This document shows positions 50,766 through 60,797 of a stretch of 64,000 nt of DNA, in pieces (within the stretch, counting starts at the first letter, position 1; each line of letters begins with the position of its first letter). The translations under genes and the position numbers were made by a program. Below the pieces are notes generated by a model. That model was not told where the DNA came from. It saw only the letters and a list, made by a program, of their open reading frames with translations, and made no database searches. The DNA comes from Ruoffia tabacinasalis (GTDB taxonomy: Bacteria > Bacillota > Bacilli > Lactobacillales > Aerococcaceae): NCBI RefSeq assembly GCF_042652985.1, contig NZ_JBHSHQ010000042.1, forward strand, positions 1 to 64,000. Direction: 5' to 3'.

Positions 50766-52892
50766 ATGGAAGAAAATAACAATCAACCAACGAGACCGAC
50801 GAGAAAAAGTAATACGACCTGGGACAAAGTAAAATCCATGTGGCAATATTACCGTGGTTGGAAATGGTTAATCTTTATTGGCTTAACGTTTGCCTTACTG
50901 TTATCAAGTTATTCTGTTCTTATTGCTAAGACAACGAGTGTCGCAACTTTGCAAGAAGGACTCATGTCTCAAACAACTATTTATGCTTATGATGATACAA
51001 GTGCTGGTACTTTAATGGCCCAAAAAGGGACCTATGTACCTTTAGAACAAATCTCGCCCCAGATGCGAGAAACATTAGTTGCCGTTGAGGATAAACGCTT
51101 TTACGAACATAATGGTTTCGATACGATTGGTATTGGACGAGCCTTCGTTAGGTTATTAATTAATCGAGATACGAGTGGCGGTGGAGGGAGTACAATTACC
51201 CAACAATTGGTGAAGAATGCCTTCTTAACGCTCGATCAAACTTTCCAACGGAAGATTAAAGAACTCTTTCTATCTATAGAAGTTGAAAAGCATTATACAA
51301 AAGATCAAATCTTAGAAATGTATTTAAACAATTCCTATTATGGTAACGGAGTTTGGGGGATTGAGGATGCTTCTCAGAAATACTTTGGACATCCAGCTTC
51401 GCAACTTAACTATAATGAAAGTATGGTCCTAACCGGTACGCTAAAAGGGCCATCGATATTTAATCCGATCGATGACTATGAGGCGGCGATTGAAAGACGG
51501 AATGTAGTGGCCCAATTGATGGCTTCTGATAATGTCATCTCCCAAGAAGATGCCAATGCCATTATGGCTGAAGGAATATATCTTTATGATAATTACTATG
51601 TCGAGGATAGTTACACTTATCCCTATTACTTCGATGGTGTCATTAATGAAGCAGTGGCAGTGACTGATATTCCAGAAGATGATTTATTATCAAAAGGTTA
51701 TAAAATATATACGAATTTAAATCCTGCATATCAAAATGCCATTGACAGTTCATATGATAATACATGGATATTTCCAGATGATGGCACAGGTGAACCATTA
51801 GTTCAAAGTGCAAGTGTCGTTATTGATCCAAATACAGGTGGGATTATGGCAGTCTACGGTGGCCGAGGTGACTATGTCTACCGCGGCTTTAACCGCGCAA
51901 CGGACATGAACCGCTTACCAGGCTCAACACTTAAACCAATGGCTGTATATGTACCCGCTTTAGAGAAAGGTTACAATATGCATTCAATCGTTCCGGATGT
52001 CGTGGAAGGTCATGGTGCGAATGATTATGCGCCAAATAATTATAATAATTATACGGAACCAGGTGGAGAAACTGAATTGTACTATGCCTTAGCGCAAAGT
52101 AAGAATACAACAGCAGTCCACTTAATGGATGAAATTGGAATTAGTGAATCGGTCAGAAAATTAAGACAATTTGGTATTAATGTCCCGCAAGAGAATCAAG
52201 ATTTATCCTTAGCACTTGGAGTTATTAATCCAGGGCTTTCACCACTTCAAATAGCGAATGCATATTCAGCCTTTGCTAATGAAGGTATTCGTTATGAAAG
52301 TAGTTTTATTCGTCGAATTGAAGATGCAACGGGACGAGAGGTCTACAACAATGAATCACCAACGAAACATATGGTAATGACTTCTAATGTCGCTGCAGAT
52401 ATGACAAGTATGATGCTAGATACTTATGGCGGGTACGGGACCGGTTATGGATCCGGGCCAGATTATGGTATGTTAGCTGGTAAAACTGGAAGTACCGAAG
52501 TAGCAGAAGGAAATATGGATACACGTGATCGATGGATGGTTGGTTACACACCAGACTTTGTCGTCGTGTCATGGTCAGGTTTAGACGAAGTAGACGTCGA
52601 AGGCCAACCGTCTTTAGATGAACTAATGCCAACTGGTATGGGTGCCTTATTCAATCTTCAGACAACCGCACTAATGAATCAATCACCACAGACGCCTTTC
52701 GATGTCACTTATGCGTCACAAACTCAAGAGTCTACAAACATTGTGGAGAATGCGAATAATTGGCAAGAACAAGCAACGTACTTCCTGAATGATGCGGGTG
52801 AGTTTATTTCCGAACACGGAGGTAATTTACTTGATGAGGTGGGTAGAATTGGGTCAAATGTCGTTGAGGAAGTTTCGGGATGGATAAACTAG
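50766..52892 (+). CDS. Class A penicillin-binding protein (transglycosylase/transpeptidase)
   Basis: A 708-aa bifunctional peptidoglycan synthase resembling streptococcal PBP2a. It has a short cytoplasmic tail, one membrane anchor (LIFIGLTFALLLSSYSVLI) and a GT51 glycosyltransferase (EDKRFYEHNG with the catalytic Glu, GGSTITQQLVKNAFL, RKIKELFLS). The transpeptidase has S387-T-L-K390, S445-K-N447 and K573-T-G575. The C-terminal tail of about 60 residues is Asn/Glu rich. It polymerises and cross-links glycan outside the membrane. The YlbF-family gene follows. Confidence 0.93.
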   Translation: MEENNNQPTRPTRKSNTTWDKVKSMWQYYRGWKWLIFIGLTFALLLSSYSVLIAKTTSVATLQEGLMSQTTIYAYDDTSAGTLMAQKGTYVPLEQISPQMRETLVAVEDKRFYEHNGFDTIGIGRAFVRLLINRDTSGGGGSTITQQLVKNAFLTLDQTFQRKIKELFLSIEVEKHYTKDQILEMYLNNSYYGNGVWGIEDASQKYFGHPASQLNYNESMVLTGTLKGPSIFNPIDDYEAAIERRNVVAQLMASDNVISQEDANAIMAEGIYLYDNYYVEDSYTYPYYFDGVINEAVAVTDIPEDDLLSKGYKIYTNLNPAYQNAIDSSYDNTWIFPDDGTGEPLVQSASVVIDPNTGGIMAVYGGRGDYVYRGFNRATDMNRLPGSTLKPMAVYVPALEKGYNMHSIVPDVVEGHGANDYAPNNYNNYTEPGGETELYYALAQSKNTTAVHLMDEIGISESVRKLRQFGINVPQENQDLSLALGVINPGLSPLQIANAYSAFANEGIRYESSFIRRIEDATGREVYNNESPTKHMVMTSNVAADMTSMMLDTYGGYGTGYGSGPDYGMLAGKTGSTEVAEGNMDTRDRWMVGYTPDFVVVSWSGLDEVDVEGQPSLDELMPTGMGALFNLQTTALMNQSPQTPFDVTYASQTQESTNIVENANNWQEQATYFLNDAGEFISEHGGNLLDEVGRIGSNVVEEVSGWIN

Positions 52893-53016
52893 TTAATTTT
52901 GTTTTGAAAATGCGTCTTTGTAACTTTCAAATTAATTCAGATTTATAACCGTTTCTGGTAGTAAAGAGAGTCTAATTTTGCTAATATTAAGATAGAAGTT
53001 AAGAAGGAGAGAGATT

Positions 53017-53376
53017 ATGACAGAAAATAACAATATTTATGATACTGCGAATCAATTGGAGCGCGACTTAAGAGCATTACCAGCATATAATGATTTAAAA
53101 GAATCAGTTGCTGCCATTGAAGCGAACGATGAGAGTCGTGAGTTATTCAAAGAATTCCGCGCGATTTCGCAACAATTACAACAGAAACAAATGCAAGGTG
53201 AAGCACCTACAGAAGAAGAGATTGCAAACATTCAAGCAATGTCTGTTAAAGTTCAAGAAGATGAGAACATTAACCGTTTAATGGCTAGTGAGCAACAAGT
53301 AAGCCAAACGATTAATGACATCAACCAAATCATTACGAAGCCATTAAATGAAGTTTACCAAAACATGAGCCAGTAA
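53017..53376 (+). CDS. YlbF/YmcA family protein
   Basis: A 119-aa all-helical cytosolic protein. Family features are DTANQLERDLRALPAYNDLK, IEANDESRELFKEFRAISQQ and LMASEQQVSQTINDINQII. In B. subtilis, YlbF and YmcA with YaaT form a complex that steers RNA processing by RNase Y; this branch (YheA/YmcA-like) is less studied. GAAGGAGAGAG precedes the ATG. Confidence 0.85.
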   Translation: MTENNNIYDTANQLERDLRALPAYNDLKESVAAIEANDESRELFKEFRAISQQLQQKQMQGEAPTEEEIANIQAMSVKVQEDENINRLMASEQQVSQTINDINQIITKPLNEVYQNMSQ

Positions 53377-53396
53377 TTATTTGCTGAACTTTATTG

Positions 53397-53441
53397 CCAG
53401 CTGGAAGTTTTCGAGACGATCGATGCTTTTGGCTGGTTTTC
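53397..53441 (+). terminator. Intrinsic terminator with G-U pairs
   Basis: CCAGCTGGAAG (53397-53407) pairs with CTTTTGGCTGG (53426-53436) over 11 positions including three G-U pairs, then TTTTC. Confidence 0.6.
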
Positions 53442-53495
53442 TTTACGTAAATTTTCTCTCTTATATAAAACTATTCAATGAAAGGAGCAAACAAG

Positions 53496-54767
53496 ATGAA
53501 ATTATTGCACGTCAGCGATTTACACTTAGATAGTCCCTTTGCAGGATTAGGGAATGAGTCTCCACAACTACAGAAAGAGTTAATCAATGCCCCGTTTAAA
53601 GCGTTTGAACGCTGTGTGAGTATTGCCATTAATGAAGACGTCGATACGATGTTAATTTCTGGCGATATTTATAACAGTGAGCGACAATCCATCGTCGCTC
53701 AGCATTTTTTTATGAAACAAATGGAACGATTAGACAAAGTGAACATTCCAGTTGTACTAATTCATGGAAATCATGACTATATTCGACCTGATAAAGCGCG
53801 CATGGTCTATCCCGACAATGTGCATGCTTTAGATTCGCGCCAAGTATCGAGTTATGAATTTAATCTAGCAGATGGCCGATTAGTTCAAATACATGGTTTT
53901 AGTTATACAACGAAATGGATTCACGAACGAGTGATTAATGCTTATCCAATTAATAATAATCCAGATGCTTTTAGTATTGGGCTATTACATGGAGCTTTAG
54001 AAGGAATTGAATCAGATTCAGGAAATTATGCTCCTTTTAGTATCGAGGAGTTACTCTCAAAAAACTATGATTATTGGGCTTTGGGACATATTCATAAAGC
54101 TGAAGTGATGAACCAAGAACCATTAATTCAATATGCTGGGACAATTCAAGGCCGTCATATTAATGAAACAGGCGATAAAGGTTGCTATATCGTTGAATTA
54201 GAGAAGGGTCAAAAAACGAAAAACACGTTTTACTCTCTCGCTTCAATTGTTTGGGAAAATGCTAAATTAGAGTGCGAATCTGATTGGCAAGCGAATGATA
54301 TTATTGAAGAATTACAACAAATCAGGGCTAATTTCCAAGACGAAGCGAACGCTAACCAACAAACTTACTTTATTCATGTGGAGTTAACTCAAGCCCAAAG
54401 ACTTGACCCACTACTTCTTGAACAAATTCAAGATGGCGAATTTTTCCAAGTCTTAGACCAAGATTATCACGAAAGTCCATTTGTACTCATTCATCGAATG
54501 ACACCCAAATTAAATGTATCTTTAGATGTCTTTCATTTTGATCCAGGTTTGGAGGAAAGTTTTAATAAAGTGGTGGTAGAATTAGAAGAGGGCGACCGCT
54601 TTAAGACAGTCGTATCTGATTTGTATCAACATCCACTAATTAAACGTCACTTTAACTTAGAACATGATGAATCCTTACAGGAAGATATGATTTATTCTGC
54701 TCGACAATTAATAGCACAAATGATCGGGCTAGATAAAGAGACGGAGGATGAGACTCATGAGAATTAA
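53496..54767 (+). CDS. yhaO: YhaO-type DNA repair nuclease subunit (SbcD-like)
   Basis: A 423-aa Mre11/SbcD-like phosphoesterase. The metal motifs are VSDLHLDSPF, SGDIYN, HGNHDYIRP, LLHG and ALGHIHKAE. Partnering with the YhaN ATPase, it should process DNA ends. The start is ATG 53496, with AAAGGAG 8 nt upstream; the frame from 53478 contains the SD. It overlaps yhaN by 11 bp. Confidence 0.92.
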   Translation: MKLLHVSDLHLDSPFAGLGNESPQLQKELINAPFKAFERCVSIAINEDVDTMLISGDIYNSERQSIVAQHFFMKQMERLDKVNIPVVLIHGNHDYIRPDKARMVYPDNVHALDSRQVSSYEFNLADGRLVQIHGFSYTTKWIHERVINAYPINNNPDAFSIGLLHGALEGIESDSGNYAPFSIEELLSKNYDYWALGHIHKAEVMNQEPLIQYAGTIQGRHINETGDKGCYIVELEKGQKTKNTFYSLASIVWENAKLECESDWQANDIIEELQQIRANFQDEANANQQTYFIHVELTQAQRLDPLLLEQIQDGEFFQVLDQDYHESPFVLIHRMTPKLNVSLDVFHFDPGLEESFNKVVVELEEGDRFKTVVSDLYQHPLIKRHFNLEHDESLQEDMIYSARQLIAQMIGLDKETEDETHEN

Positions 54768-57642
54768 AACATTAGATATTTATGGATATGGCCGTTGGAT
54801 TAACCAAAAGTTTGATATTAACGATGACATTCAATTGTTCTATGGCCGTAATGAGTCAGGTAAATCAACTTTACAATCATTTATTCGTTCGATTCTCTTC
54901 GGTTTTCCAAGTCGACGTAAAAAAGTAAACCAACCTAATCGTTATGAACCTAAGAATAGTGACGTATACGGTGGACGCATTCTGTTAACAGAAACAATCT
55001 ATGGTGATGTTTGGATCGAAAGAACGGATAAAGAATTGAAACTTTATACAGATTCAGGCGAAGAATTAGCTATATCTAAACTGAATGAAATATTAGGTGG
55101 CTTAGACGAGTCATTATTTGATAACTTTTATGCTTTTAACTTAGCAAATTTACAAGAATTAGCGAATGTTGGTGCGGATCAGTTAAATGATTACTTTCTA
55201 AGTATTGGAACCCTTGGAAGCGATAAGTTCTTAAGCATCTCTAAGGATCTTGAGAAACAAACGGATGAATTATTCAAACCTAGGGGAGTTAAACCTGAAC
55301 TAAACCGTCTGCTTAATGATTATGATCTTCTTTCTGAACAAGCCAATGAAGCTAAAAGAAACACGGGACGCTACAATGATTTAACTAGACGTCGGGACCA
55401 AATTGATGTTGTCATCAAAGAAACAAATCAACAACTCAATCAAGTTGAACAAGACATACGAGAAAAAGATAAACTCATCTCGCGTTATGACACTTACTTG
55501 AAACTCAAAGCGACAGAGAAAGCCTTACAGGGACTTGTATTTACGACTATTCCTGAGAACGCTCCAAAGAAATTGAAAGATAATGTGGACTCCATCCAAA
55601 ACTTGGAGGAAGAGAATACAGCCTTAACAGAACGTATCTCTCACATTCAAAACGATTTAGGCCAGCTAACACGATTTAATTGGGCGAATAATCATGAACA
55701 AGACCGTAAGAAATGGTTATCTCATACAGAGCAAATTAAAGAAGTTCAAACCAAATTTGAGCAAATGAATCAGCGTATTCATGAAACAAACGAATCTATG
55801 ACTCAATTAGCGGTAAAAGGACAATTCTATCCAGAAAAGATTGAGAACAGCCAAGCTTATGAAGAAAAAGTTGAAAAAGGCTTAATCATCCAAACAAAAT
55901 TAATCGACAGCAATTCTGAAATTGAAACCATTCGAATTCAACGTAAGATGCTTTTAGAACAGAGGAAAAATCTGCAAAATAAAAGCGCAAACTTGCGTCA
56001 AAATGTGGCGAAGATTGAGAATCAGCGTGTAAATGAGGAAGAAATTCTAATTCAAAATACACGATTATCAGAGTACTTTAAAGGTTTAACACTGTTAGTT
56101 GTTGGGCTCATTGTCGTATTCTTCAATTTAGTTAATGAAGCAAGTATGGCGAATATAATATTCTGGTTAGGTGTGTTTATGACCATTATCGGAATTGCGT
56201 CAATGTCTTATGTGTTTATAAAACACCGTAACTTAATGAATGAGTTTAATAATAGTCCAGTCCTCGATCGAGCAAACCAGTTGAAAGAAGAAGAGAAACA
56301 AGTGAGTGAGCAAAGTCGTGAACTTGGTACAGAAATCAATGAAAAAGAAGATACAATTAATGAATTAGAAGAAGCTAAAGCTGAAATTGTAAAAGATCAA
56401 AATCATTGGTTAACTGAGATTGGCTTTTATCCAACAGCTGATCCAGAATGGATTCTAAAGACAAATCCAGTGAAAAGCTACTTCTCTGAGATGGAAAAAC
56501 GCGAGACTTATGAAGCAGAATTGGCCAAATTAGCATCGCAAATTGAAGATTGGAAAGATGCAATCTCGCCACTTCTAGAACGATTCCCAGCCAAGGATGT
56601 AACTACGCGCGTGTTAATTCGTCACGTGGAAGAAGTTGAAGCGTCATTAATTCAAGCTCAACAAAGAGGGAATAGCTTGAAGGAGCGTTTAGTTGAGGCT
56701 AGAGAACGCATTGAGAAAAACAAAGACAAAATTGACGCACGACAAGTTGAGATTCAAGACATCTATAATAAGACGGATGTGACAAACCGTTTAGAATTTG
56801 AACAACGAGTGTCAATTAACCAAGAAATTGAAGACTTAACGAATAAGAAAGAACTATATAAAGAACAAATTACTGGCTTCGAAGATGATTTAGCTTCGAT
56901 TGAAAGTAAACAAAGTCTTAACGAGTCATTCCATGAATCAGAACGTGAACATACAATTCTCAAAGGGAAGTTAGATCCTAATATTCGTGAAAGAGCGAAT
57001 CTCGTAGTTGAGATTCAACAACTTGAACAAGATGGTACTTTCCAAGAATTATCACAACAACTTGAGAATAAAAAGACTGAAATTCTTGAAGTGATTCAAG
57101 AATGGGGAACAAAACGTCTAGCAATGGATATAATTAATCAAACACTTCGTAAAGGTCTGGATAACCCAGTCAATGAGATGAATGATATTGCTGATCGCAT
57201 CTTTAATATCTTAAGTTTCAGTCGCTATACACAAATTAAGATGAACAAGAAAGATATTAAAGTAAAACAATTTAGTGACGTTTTATTCTCGCCACACGAA
57301 TTGTCACAAGGTACCTTGGAGCAATTATATGTTGCCTTAAGATTAGCCTTTGTCATTAGTGCTCAAAGAATGATTAAGATGCCAATCATCATTGATGATG
57401 CCTTTGTAAACTTTGACGAATTCCGTAAGACTAGCATGTATAAAGTGCTTCAAGATATTAGTGAAGACATACAAGTGCTATTCTTTACCTTTGATCAGCA
57501 AGCCAATGAAACATTCCATCCGAAATTTATTATTAATCTAGAGGAGATTAACTCGATTGATTTACCTAATGAGAACACTCAAGATTATAAAGAAGCTTTG
57601 GATGAATCAATGGAAGCAGCAAAGGAAGAAGTATCTGAATAA
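54757..57642 (+). CDS. yhaN: YhaN-type SMC-like ATPase (SbcC/Rad50-like)
   Basis: A 961-aa AAA ATPase with head halves at both ends: Walker A GRNESGKSTL near residue 34 and Walker B MPIIIDDAFVNFD near residue 880, with the signature ELSQGTLEQLYVALRL. Between them are long coiled coils. Midway there are two hydrophobic segments (LTLLVVGLIVVFFNL and IIFWLGVFMTIIGIA) that would anchor it in the membrane. YhaN relatives share these, SbcC does not. ATG 54757 has GGAGG 9 nt upstream and lies in yhaO. Confidence 0.92.
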   Translation: MRIKTLDIYGYGRWINQKFDINDDIQLFYGRNESGKSTLQSFIRSILFGFPSRRKKVNQPNRYEPKNSDVYGGRILLTETIYGDVWIERTDKELKLYTDSGEELAISKLNEILGGLDESLFDNFYAFNLANLQELANVGADQLNDYFLSIGTLGSDKFLSISKDLEKQTDELFKPRGVKPELNRLLNDYDLLSEQANEAKRNTGRYNDLTRRRDQIDVVIKETNQQLNQVEQDIREKDKLISRYDTYLKLKATEKALQGLVFTTIPENAPKKLKDNVDSIQNLEEENTALTERISHIQNDLGQLTRFNWANNHEQDRKKWLSHTEQIKEVQTKFEQMNQRIHETNESMTQLAVKGQFYPEKIENSQAYEEKVEKGLIIQTKLIDSNSEIETIRIQRKMLLEQRKNLQNKSANLRQNVAKIENQRVNEEEILIQNTRLSEYFKGLTLLVVGLIVVFFNLVNEASMANIIFWLGVFMTIIGIASMSYVFIKHRNLMNEFNNSPVLDRANQLKEEEKQVSEQSRELGTEINEKEDTINELEEAKAEIVKDQNHWLTEIGFYPTADPEWILKTNPVKSYFSEMEKRETYEAELAKLASQIEDWKDAISPLLERFPAKDVTTRVLIRHVEEVEASLIQAQQRGNSLKERLVEARERIEKNKDKIDARQVEIQDIYNKTDVTNRLEFEQRVSINQEIEDLTNKKELYKEQITGFEDDLASIESKQSLNESFHESEREHTILKGKLDPNIRERANLVVEIQQLEQDGTFQELSQQLENKKTEILEVIQEWGTKRLAMDIINQTLRKGLDNPVNEMNDIADRIFNILSFSRYTQIKMNKKDIKVKQFSDVLFSPHELSQGTLEQLYVALRLAFVISAQRMIKMPIIIDDAFVNFDEFRKTSMYKVLQDISEDIQVLFFTFDQQANETFHPKFIINLEEINSIDLPNENTQDYKEALDESMEAAKEEVSE

Positions 57643-57665
57643 AAGGTTAAATTAGACAAGTCAGT

Positions 57666-57724
57666 ATCTGAGTCTTTAAATAATAATGAATTCATTATTA
57701 TTTAAGGGCTCGGATATTTTTTTA
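57666..57724 (+). terminator. Terminator of yhaO-yhaN
   Basis: A 25-bp stem (ATCTGAGTCTTTAAATAATA... with its complement, several G-U pairs) followed by T7. Confidence 0.85.
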
Positions 57725-57812
57725 TCAGTATAATATGATAGAATAAAAGAGTGATTATTATGTATATCTGTTTAACATAACTAGATGTTTTATATATACA
57801 AGGAGGTATATT

Positions 57813-58760
57813 GTGGCACAATTATTTGAAATTAAAAACGGAGAACAATTCGGTATTTTTGTTCTAATTAAAGCAGCGGATATTCGTACAGCGCGTAATG
57901 GGAAACCATTCATAGCCTTTCGATTCCAAGACCGTTCAGGTTCAATGGACGGGATGTTCTGGTCAGCAACTGAAGAAGAAGTGAACTTATACCAAGCAGG
58001 TAAAGTAGTATTCCTTAGAGGTAAGCGTGATACTTACCAAGGAACACCGCAAGTAAAGATTGAATCAATGCGTCTTGCTGAAGCAGGTGAGCCAGATGAT
58101 CCTACGCTTTATGTTGAGAAAGTAAATGTAAAACGTGAAGATTTAGAAGCAGAACTAGATGATGCGTTATTATTAATAACTGAGGCAAACATTGCACGTG
58201 TCGTTCGTAAAATTATTCATCAAACTCAGGAAGACTTCTTTGTCCATCCTGCAGCGAAACGATTACACCATGCGATGGCAGGTGGACTAAGTTTCCATAC
58301 ATTATCAATGGTTAAAATCGCGCGTAATTTATTATCGATTTATCCACAACTGAATCCAAGTTTATTAATTGGAGGAATTATCCTTCATGATATTGGTAAA
58401 ACCGTTGAATTAAGTGGAGCGATTTCAACAGAATATACCCTTAAAGGGAAAATGATGGGACACATCGTCATCATCTCAGAGATGATTGATCGCGCATGTG
58501 CTGAAATTGGCATTGATCCTGAGAATGAATCAATCTTATTACTTAAACACGTCGTATTAGCTCACCATGGTAAAATGGAATTTGGTAGTCCAGTCTTACC
58601 GCAATTACTAGAAGCTGAGTTAATTCACTATATTGACGATATGGACGCGAAAATCAACATGATTACTGAAGTGCTAGATAAGACTGAGCCAGGCGAATTT
58701 ACATCACAAATCTTTGCACTAGACCGCCGTCAAATCTATAAACCTAAATTCCAAAAATAA
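57813..58760 (+). CDS. yhaM: 3-prime-5-prime exoribonuclease YhaM
   Basis: A 315-aa nuclease with an N-terminal OB-fold (IRTARNGKPFIAFRFQDRSG, residues 20-90) and an HD domain (HHAMAGGLSFHT, ILHDIGKTVEL, VLAHHGKMEFG). YhaM trims RNA 3-prime ends and also acts on single-stranded DNA. It uses a GTG start with AGGAGGT 5 nt upstream. It sits after yhaO-yhaN as in many Firmicutes, but has its own transcript start after the terminator. Confidence 0.95.
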   Translation: MAQLFEIKNGEQFGIFVLIKAADIRTARNGKPFIAFRFQDRSGSMDGMFWSATEEEVNLYQAGKVVFLRGKRDTYQGTPQVKIESMRLAEAGEPDDPTLYVEKVNVKREDLEAELDDALLLITEANIARVVRKIIHQTQEDFFVHPAAKRLHHAMAGGLSFHTLSMVKIARNLLSIYPQLNPSLLIGGIILHDIGKTVELSGAISTEYTLKGKMMGHIVIISEMIDRACAEIGIDPENESILLLKHVVLAHHGKMEFGSPVLPQLLEAELIHYIDDMDAKINMITEVLDKTEPGEFTSQIFALDRRQIYKPKFQK

Positions 58761-58783
58761 TCTAAAGAGAAAAGAGAGATAAT

Positions 58784-59350
58784 ATGGATTCACATAAAGA
58801 CGAACATGCACATGAACATGGCCATGATCACGGTCACGACCACCATCATCACTCTGAATTAGATCATTTAACACATAATCATGGTATAGACATTGTATTA
58901 CAAGGTGAGTTAAAAGCTAATATTGAGCGAGTTTGGGAAGTGTTAACATCGAATGAATACGTCAAACAATGGTTCCCAGAACTTGAATTTGAATCACTAA
59001 AAGCTGGCGGGAAGTTGATGTTTGATTCAGGCGACATGCATCTAGATATGATGATTTATGATGTTGAAGTGCCGTCTCACTTGTCATTTGAATGGGGAGA
59101 AGGAAACATCGTAACTTTTGACCTTGTTAGCAATGATGACTTAACGACGCAACTGAATTATACTCAATGGATTCATCATATTGATGAAGAACATAGTCCG
59201 AAAGATGTGACGGGTTGGTTAATCTGTATGCAAAAAATTGCTGCGATTATTGATAACAAACCTATTCCAGATACAATGGAGTTATACAATGAGTATTACG
59301 ATGAAGTAGAACAGTTGATAAAAGAACAAACATCGACTGAGTTTGAATAG
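58784..59350 (+). CDS. SRPBCC (AHSA1-like) protein with a His-rich N-terminal tail
   Basis: A 188-aa protein. The first 33 residues hold 14 histidines alternating with Asp/Glu/Gly (HEHGHDHGHDHHHH), a pattern found in Zn, Ni or Co-binding tails. Residues about 35-170 form an AHSA1/SRPBCC hydrophobic-pocket fold (ANIERVWEVLTSNEYVKQWF, then GWLICMQKIAAIID). The combination is unusual to me. Roles could be metal storage or a metal-tuned ligand binder. It follows yhaM by 23 bp and may be co-transcribed. Confidence 0.75.
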   Translation: MDSHKDEHAHEHGHDHGHDHHHHSELDHLTHNHGIDIVLQGELKANIERVWEVLTSNEYVKQWFPELEFESLKAGGKLMFDSGDMHLDMMIYDVEVPSHLSFEWGEGNIVTFDLVSNDDLTTQLNYTQWIHHIDEEHSPKDVTGWLICMQKIAAIIDNKPIPDTMELYNEYYDEVEQLIKEQTSTEFE

Positions 59351-59357
59351 AGATTAT

Positions 59358-59397
59358 TTAAGAAGTGTTGTAGCTAATGTACAACACTTCTTTTTTA
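59358..59397 (+). terminator. Intrinsic terminator
   Basis: AAGAAGTGTTGTA / TACAACACTTCTT 13-bp perfect stem followed by T. It marks the border to the accessory region. Confidence 0.9.
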
Positions 59398-59505
59398 TGA
59401 CTATTTTTATGAACAACTTATGTATAGGAAAATTAAAATTCTATGATATACTTAGAATAGTTTCGCTTTAACACAGCGTAAGTTAAATTAGAACGGAGAA
59501 TCATG

Positions 59506-60108
59506 ATGGAAAAGTCAAATTCGCAAAGTTTATACCAAGCATTATGGAATTCAGCTGATATATTAAGATCTAAAATGGATGCCAATGAATACAAATCATA
59601 CTTATTGGGTCTTGTCTTTTATAAGTATTTATCTGATAGAATGTTAGTACATTCTACAGAGTTACTAGAAGAAGAGTCACATGATTTAGAAAAAGCTCAG
59701 TTGATTTATGCTAACGCATATAAAGATGCGGACACCCACGAAGATCTAAGGGAAGCATTGAAAGATGATATTGCCTATGACATTAAACCAGAGCTAACTT
59801 TCTCTGCACTTATTGATGAAATTAACAATAATACATTCCAACGAGAGCATCTACAACAAGGATTAAGAGACATTGAGCAATCAAACCCTATCTTTGAAGA
59901 CTTATTTGAAGATATTGATTTAAACTCAAGAAAGCTAGGACCTAATCCTCAGAAACAAAACCAAACAATTTCATTATTAATGAAAGAACTCGCTGATTTA
60001 AATCTTGTTGATTATGACGGAGATGCGCTCGGAGATGCATATGAGTACCTAATTGGTCAATTCGCTTCAGAATCAGGGAAGAAAGCGGGAGAATTCTACA
60101 TATCATAA
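59506..60108 (+). pseudogene. Type I restriction-modification methyltransferase (HsdM), N-terminal fragment
   Basis: The 200-residue frame matches the HsdM N-terminal helical domain (LWNSADILRSKMDANEYKSY, LVFYKYLSDRML) and runs to the start of the catalytic domain (LGDAYEYLIGQFASESGKKA, then GEFY). Intact HsdM continues GEFYTP and then the SAM motif and NPPF; here GEFY is followed by I-S-stop. No hsdS or hsdR follows. The gene is cut at a precise point, probably by an old insertion or deletion. ATG 59506 is 7 nt from CGGAG. Confidence 0.88.
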
Positions 60109-60296
60109 CTATTAGTAATGTTCATAAAAAGTAGCTATAATCTGAACACTTTTGCCAATACTCCAAAATTGGTTAGTACTTAAAACAACAACATTATACT
60201 TACAAAAGATATTAGTTAACGCATTTTAAAATTAAATTATGATGGTTACCTAAATTAGTAGGTCGATAAAATTTTCATTTGAAAGAAGGTAATAGT

Positions 60297-60797
60297 ATGG
60301 GGAAAATTGAACCAAGAATATTTGATGAATTGAAAAAAATTCTCACTTCATTTGGCGATAAGTATTTTGTGAGTGAAGAATTAAATCGTTCTAAATTATC
60401 CGATGATTTGCGCAATTATGATGAAGCCTTACTTAGTAAATTATTTGAGGTAGAGTACATTAAACAACATTTCTTCATTGAAGTTGCTGGACAAAAATTA
60501 TTTCAAATTGAACAGCTAGAAGAAGCTATTCTTTACAATGATTATTGGGATACAAGCTATACAAAATATGAAAATCGTATTGGATTAACGACTAATGGAA
60601 AATTTCTTCAAGATAGTCAAGATGTAATATTAGATTTTCCTTTTAAGGATAGTGTGCTAACCGCATCTATGACGAAAGATGATGATGAAAATGGTATTGA
60701 AGAAGTGCTTCAAGCACATCCCAATTTGTTATCAATCATTGAGAACTACGGTAAAATAGAGCAGGAGATTATTGAATGGACAAATATAAAGGTATAA
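60297..60797 (+). pseudogene. Type III (Mod-like) DNA methyltransferase, N-terminal fragment
   Basis: A 166-residue frame. Its first about 130 residues look like the N-terminus of large site-specific adenine methyltransferases (DELKKILTSFGDKYF, YDEALLSKLF, YWDTSYTKYENRIGL, VILDFPFKDSVLTASMTK). The catalytic DPPY and SAM regions that should follow are absent. The last about 35 residues (VLQAHPNLLSIIENYGKIEQ...) do not fit that family and may be the tail of a lost recombinase gene fused by deletion. It overlaps the next gene by 22 bp. Confidence 0.7.
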
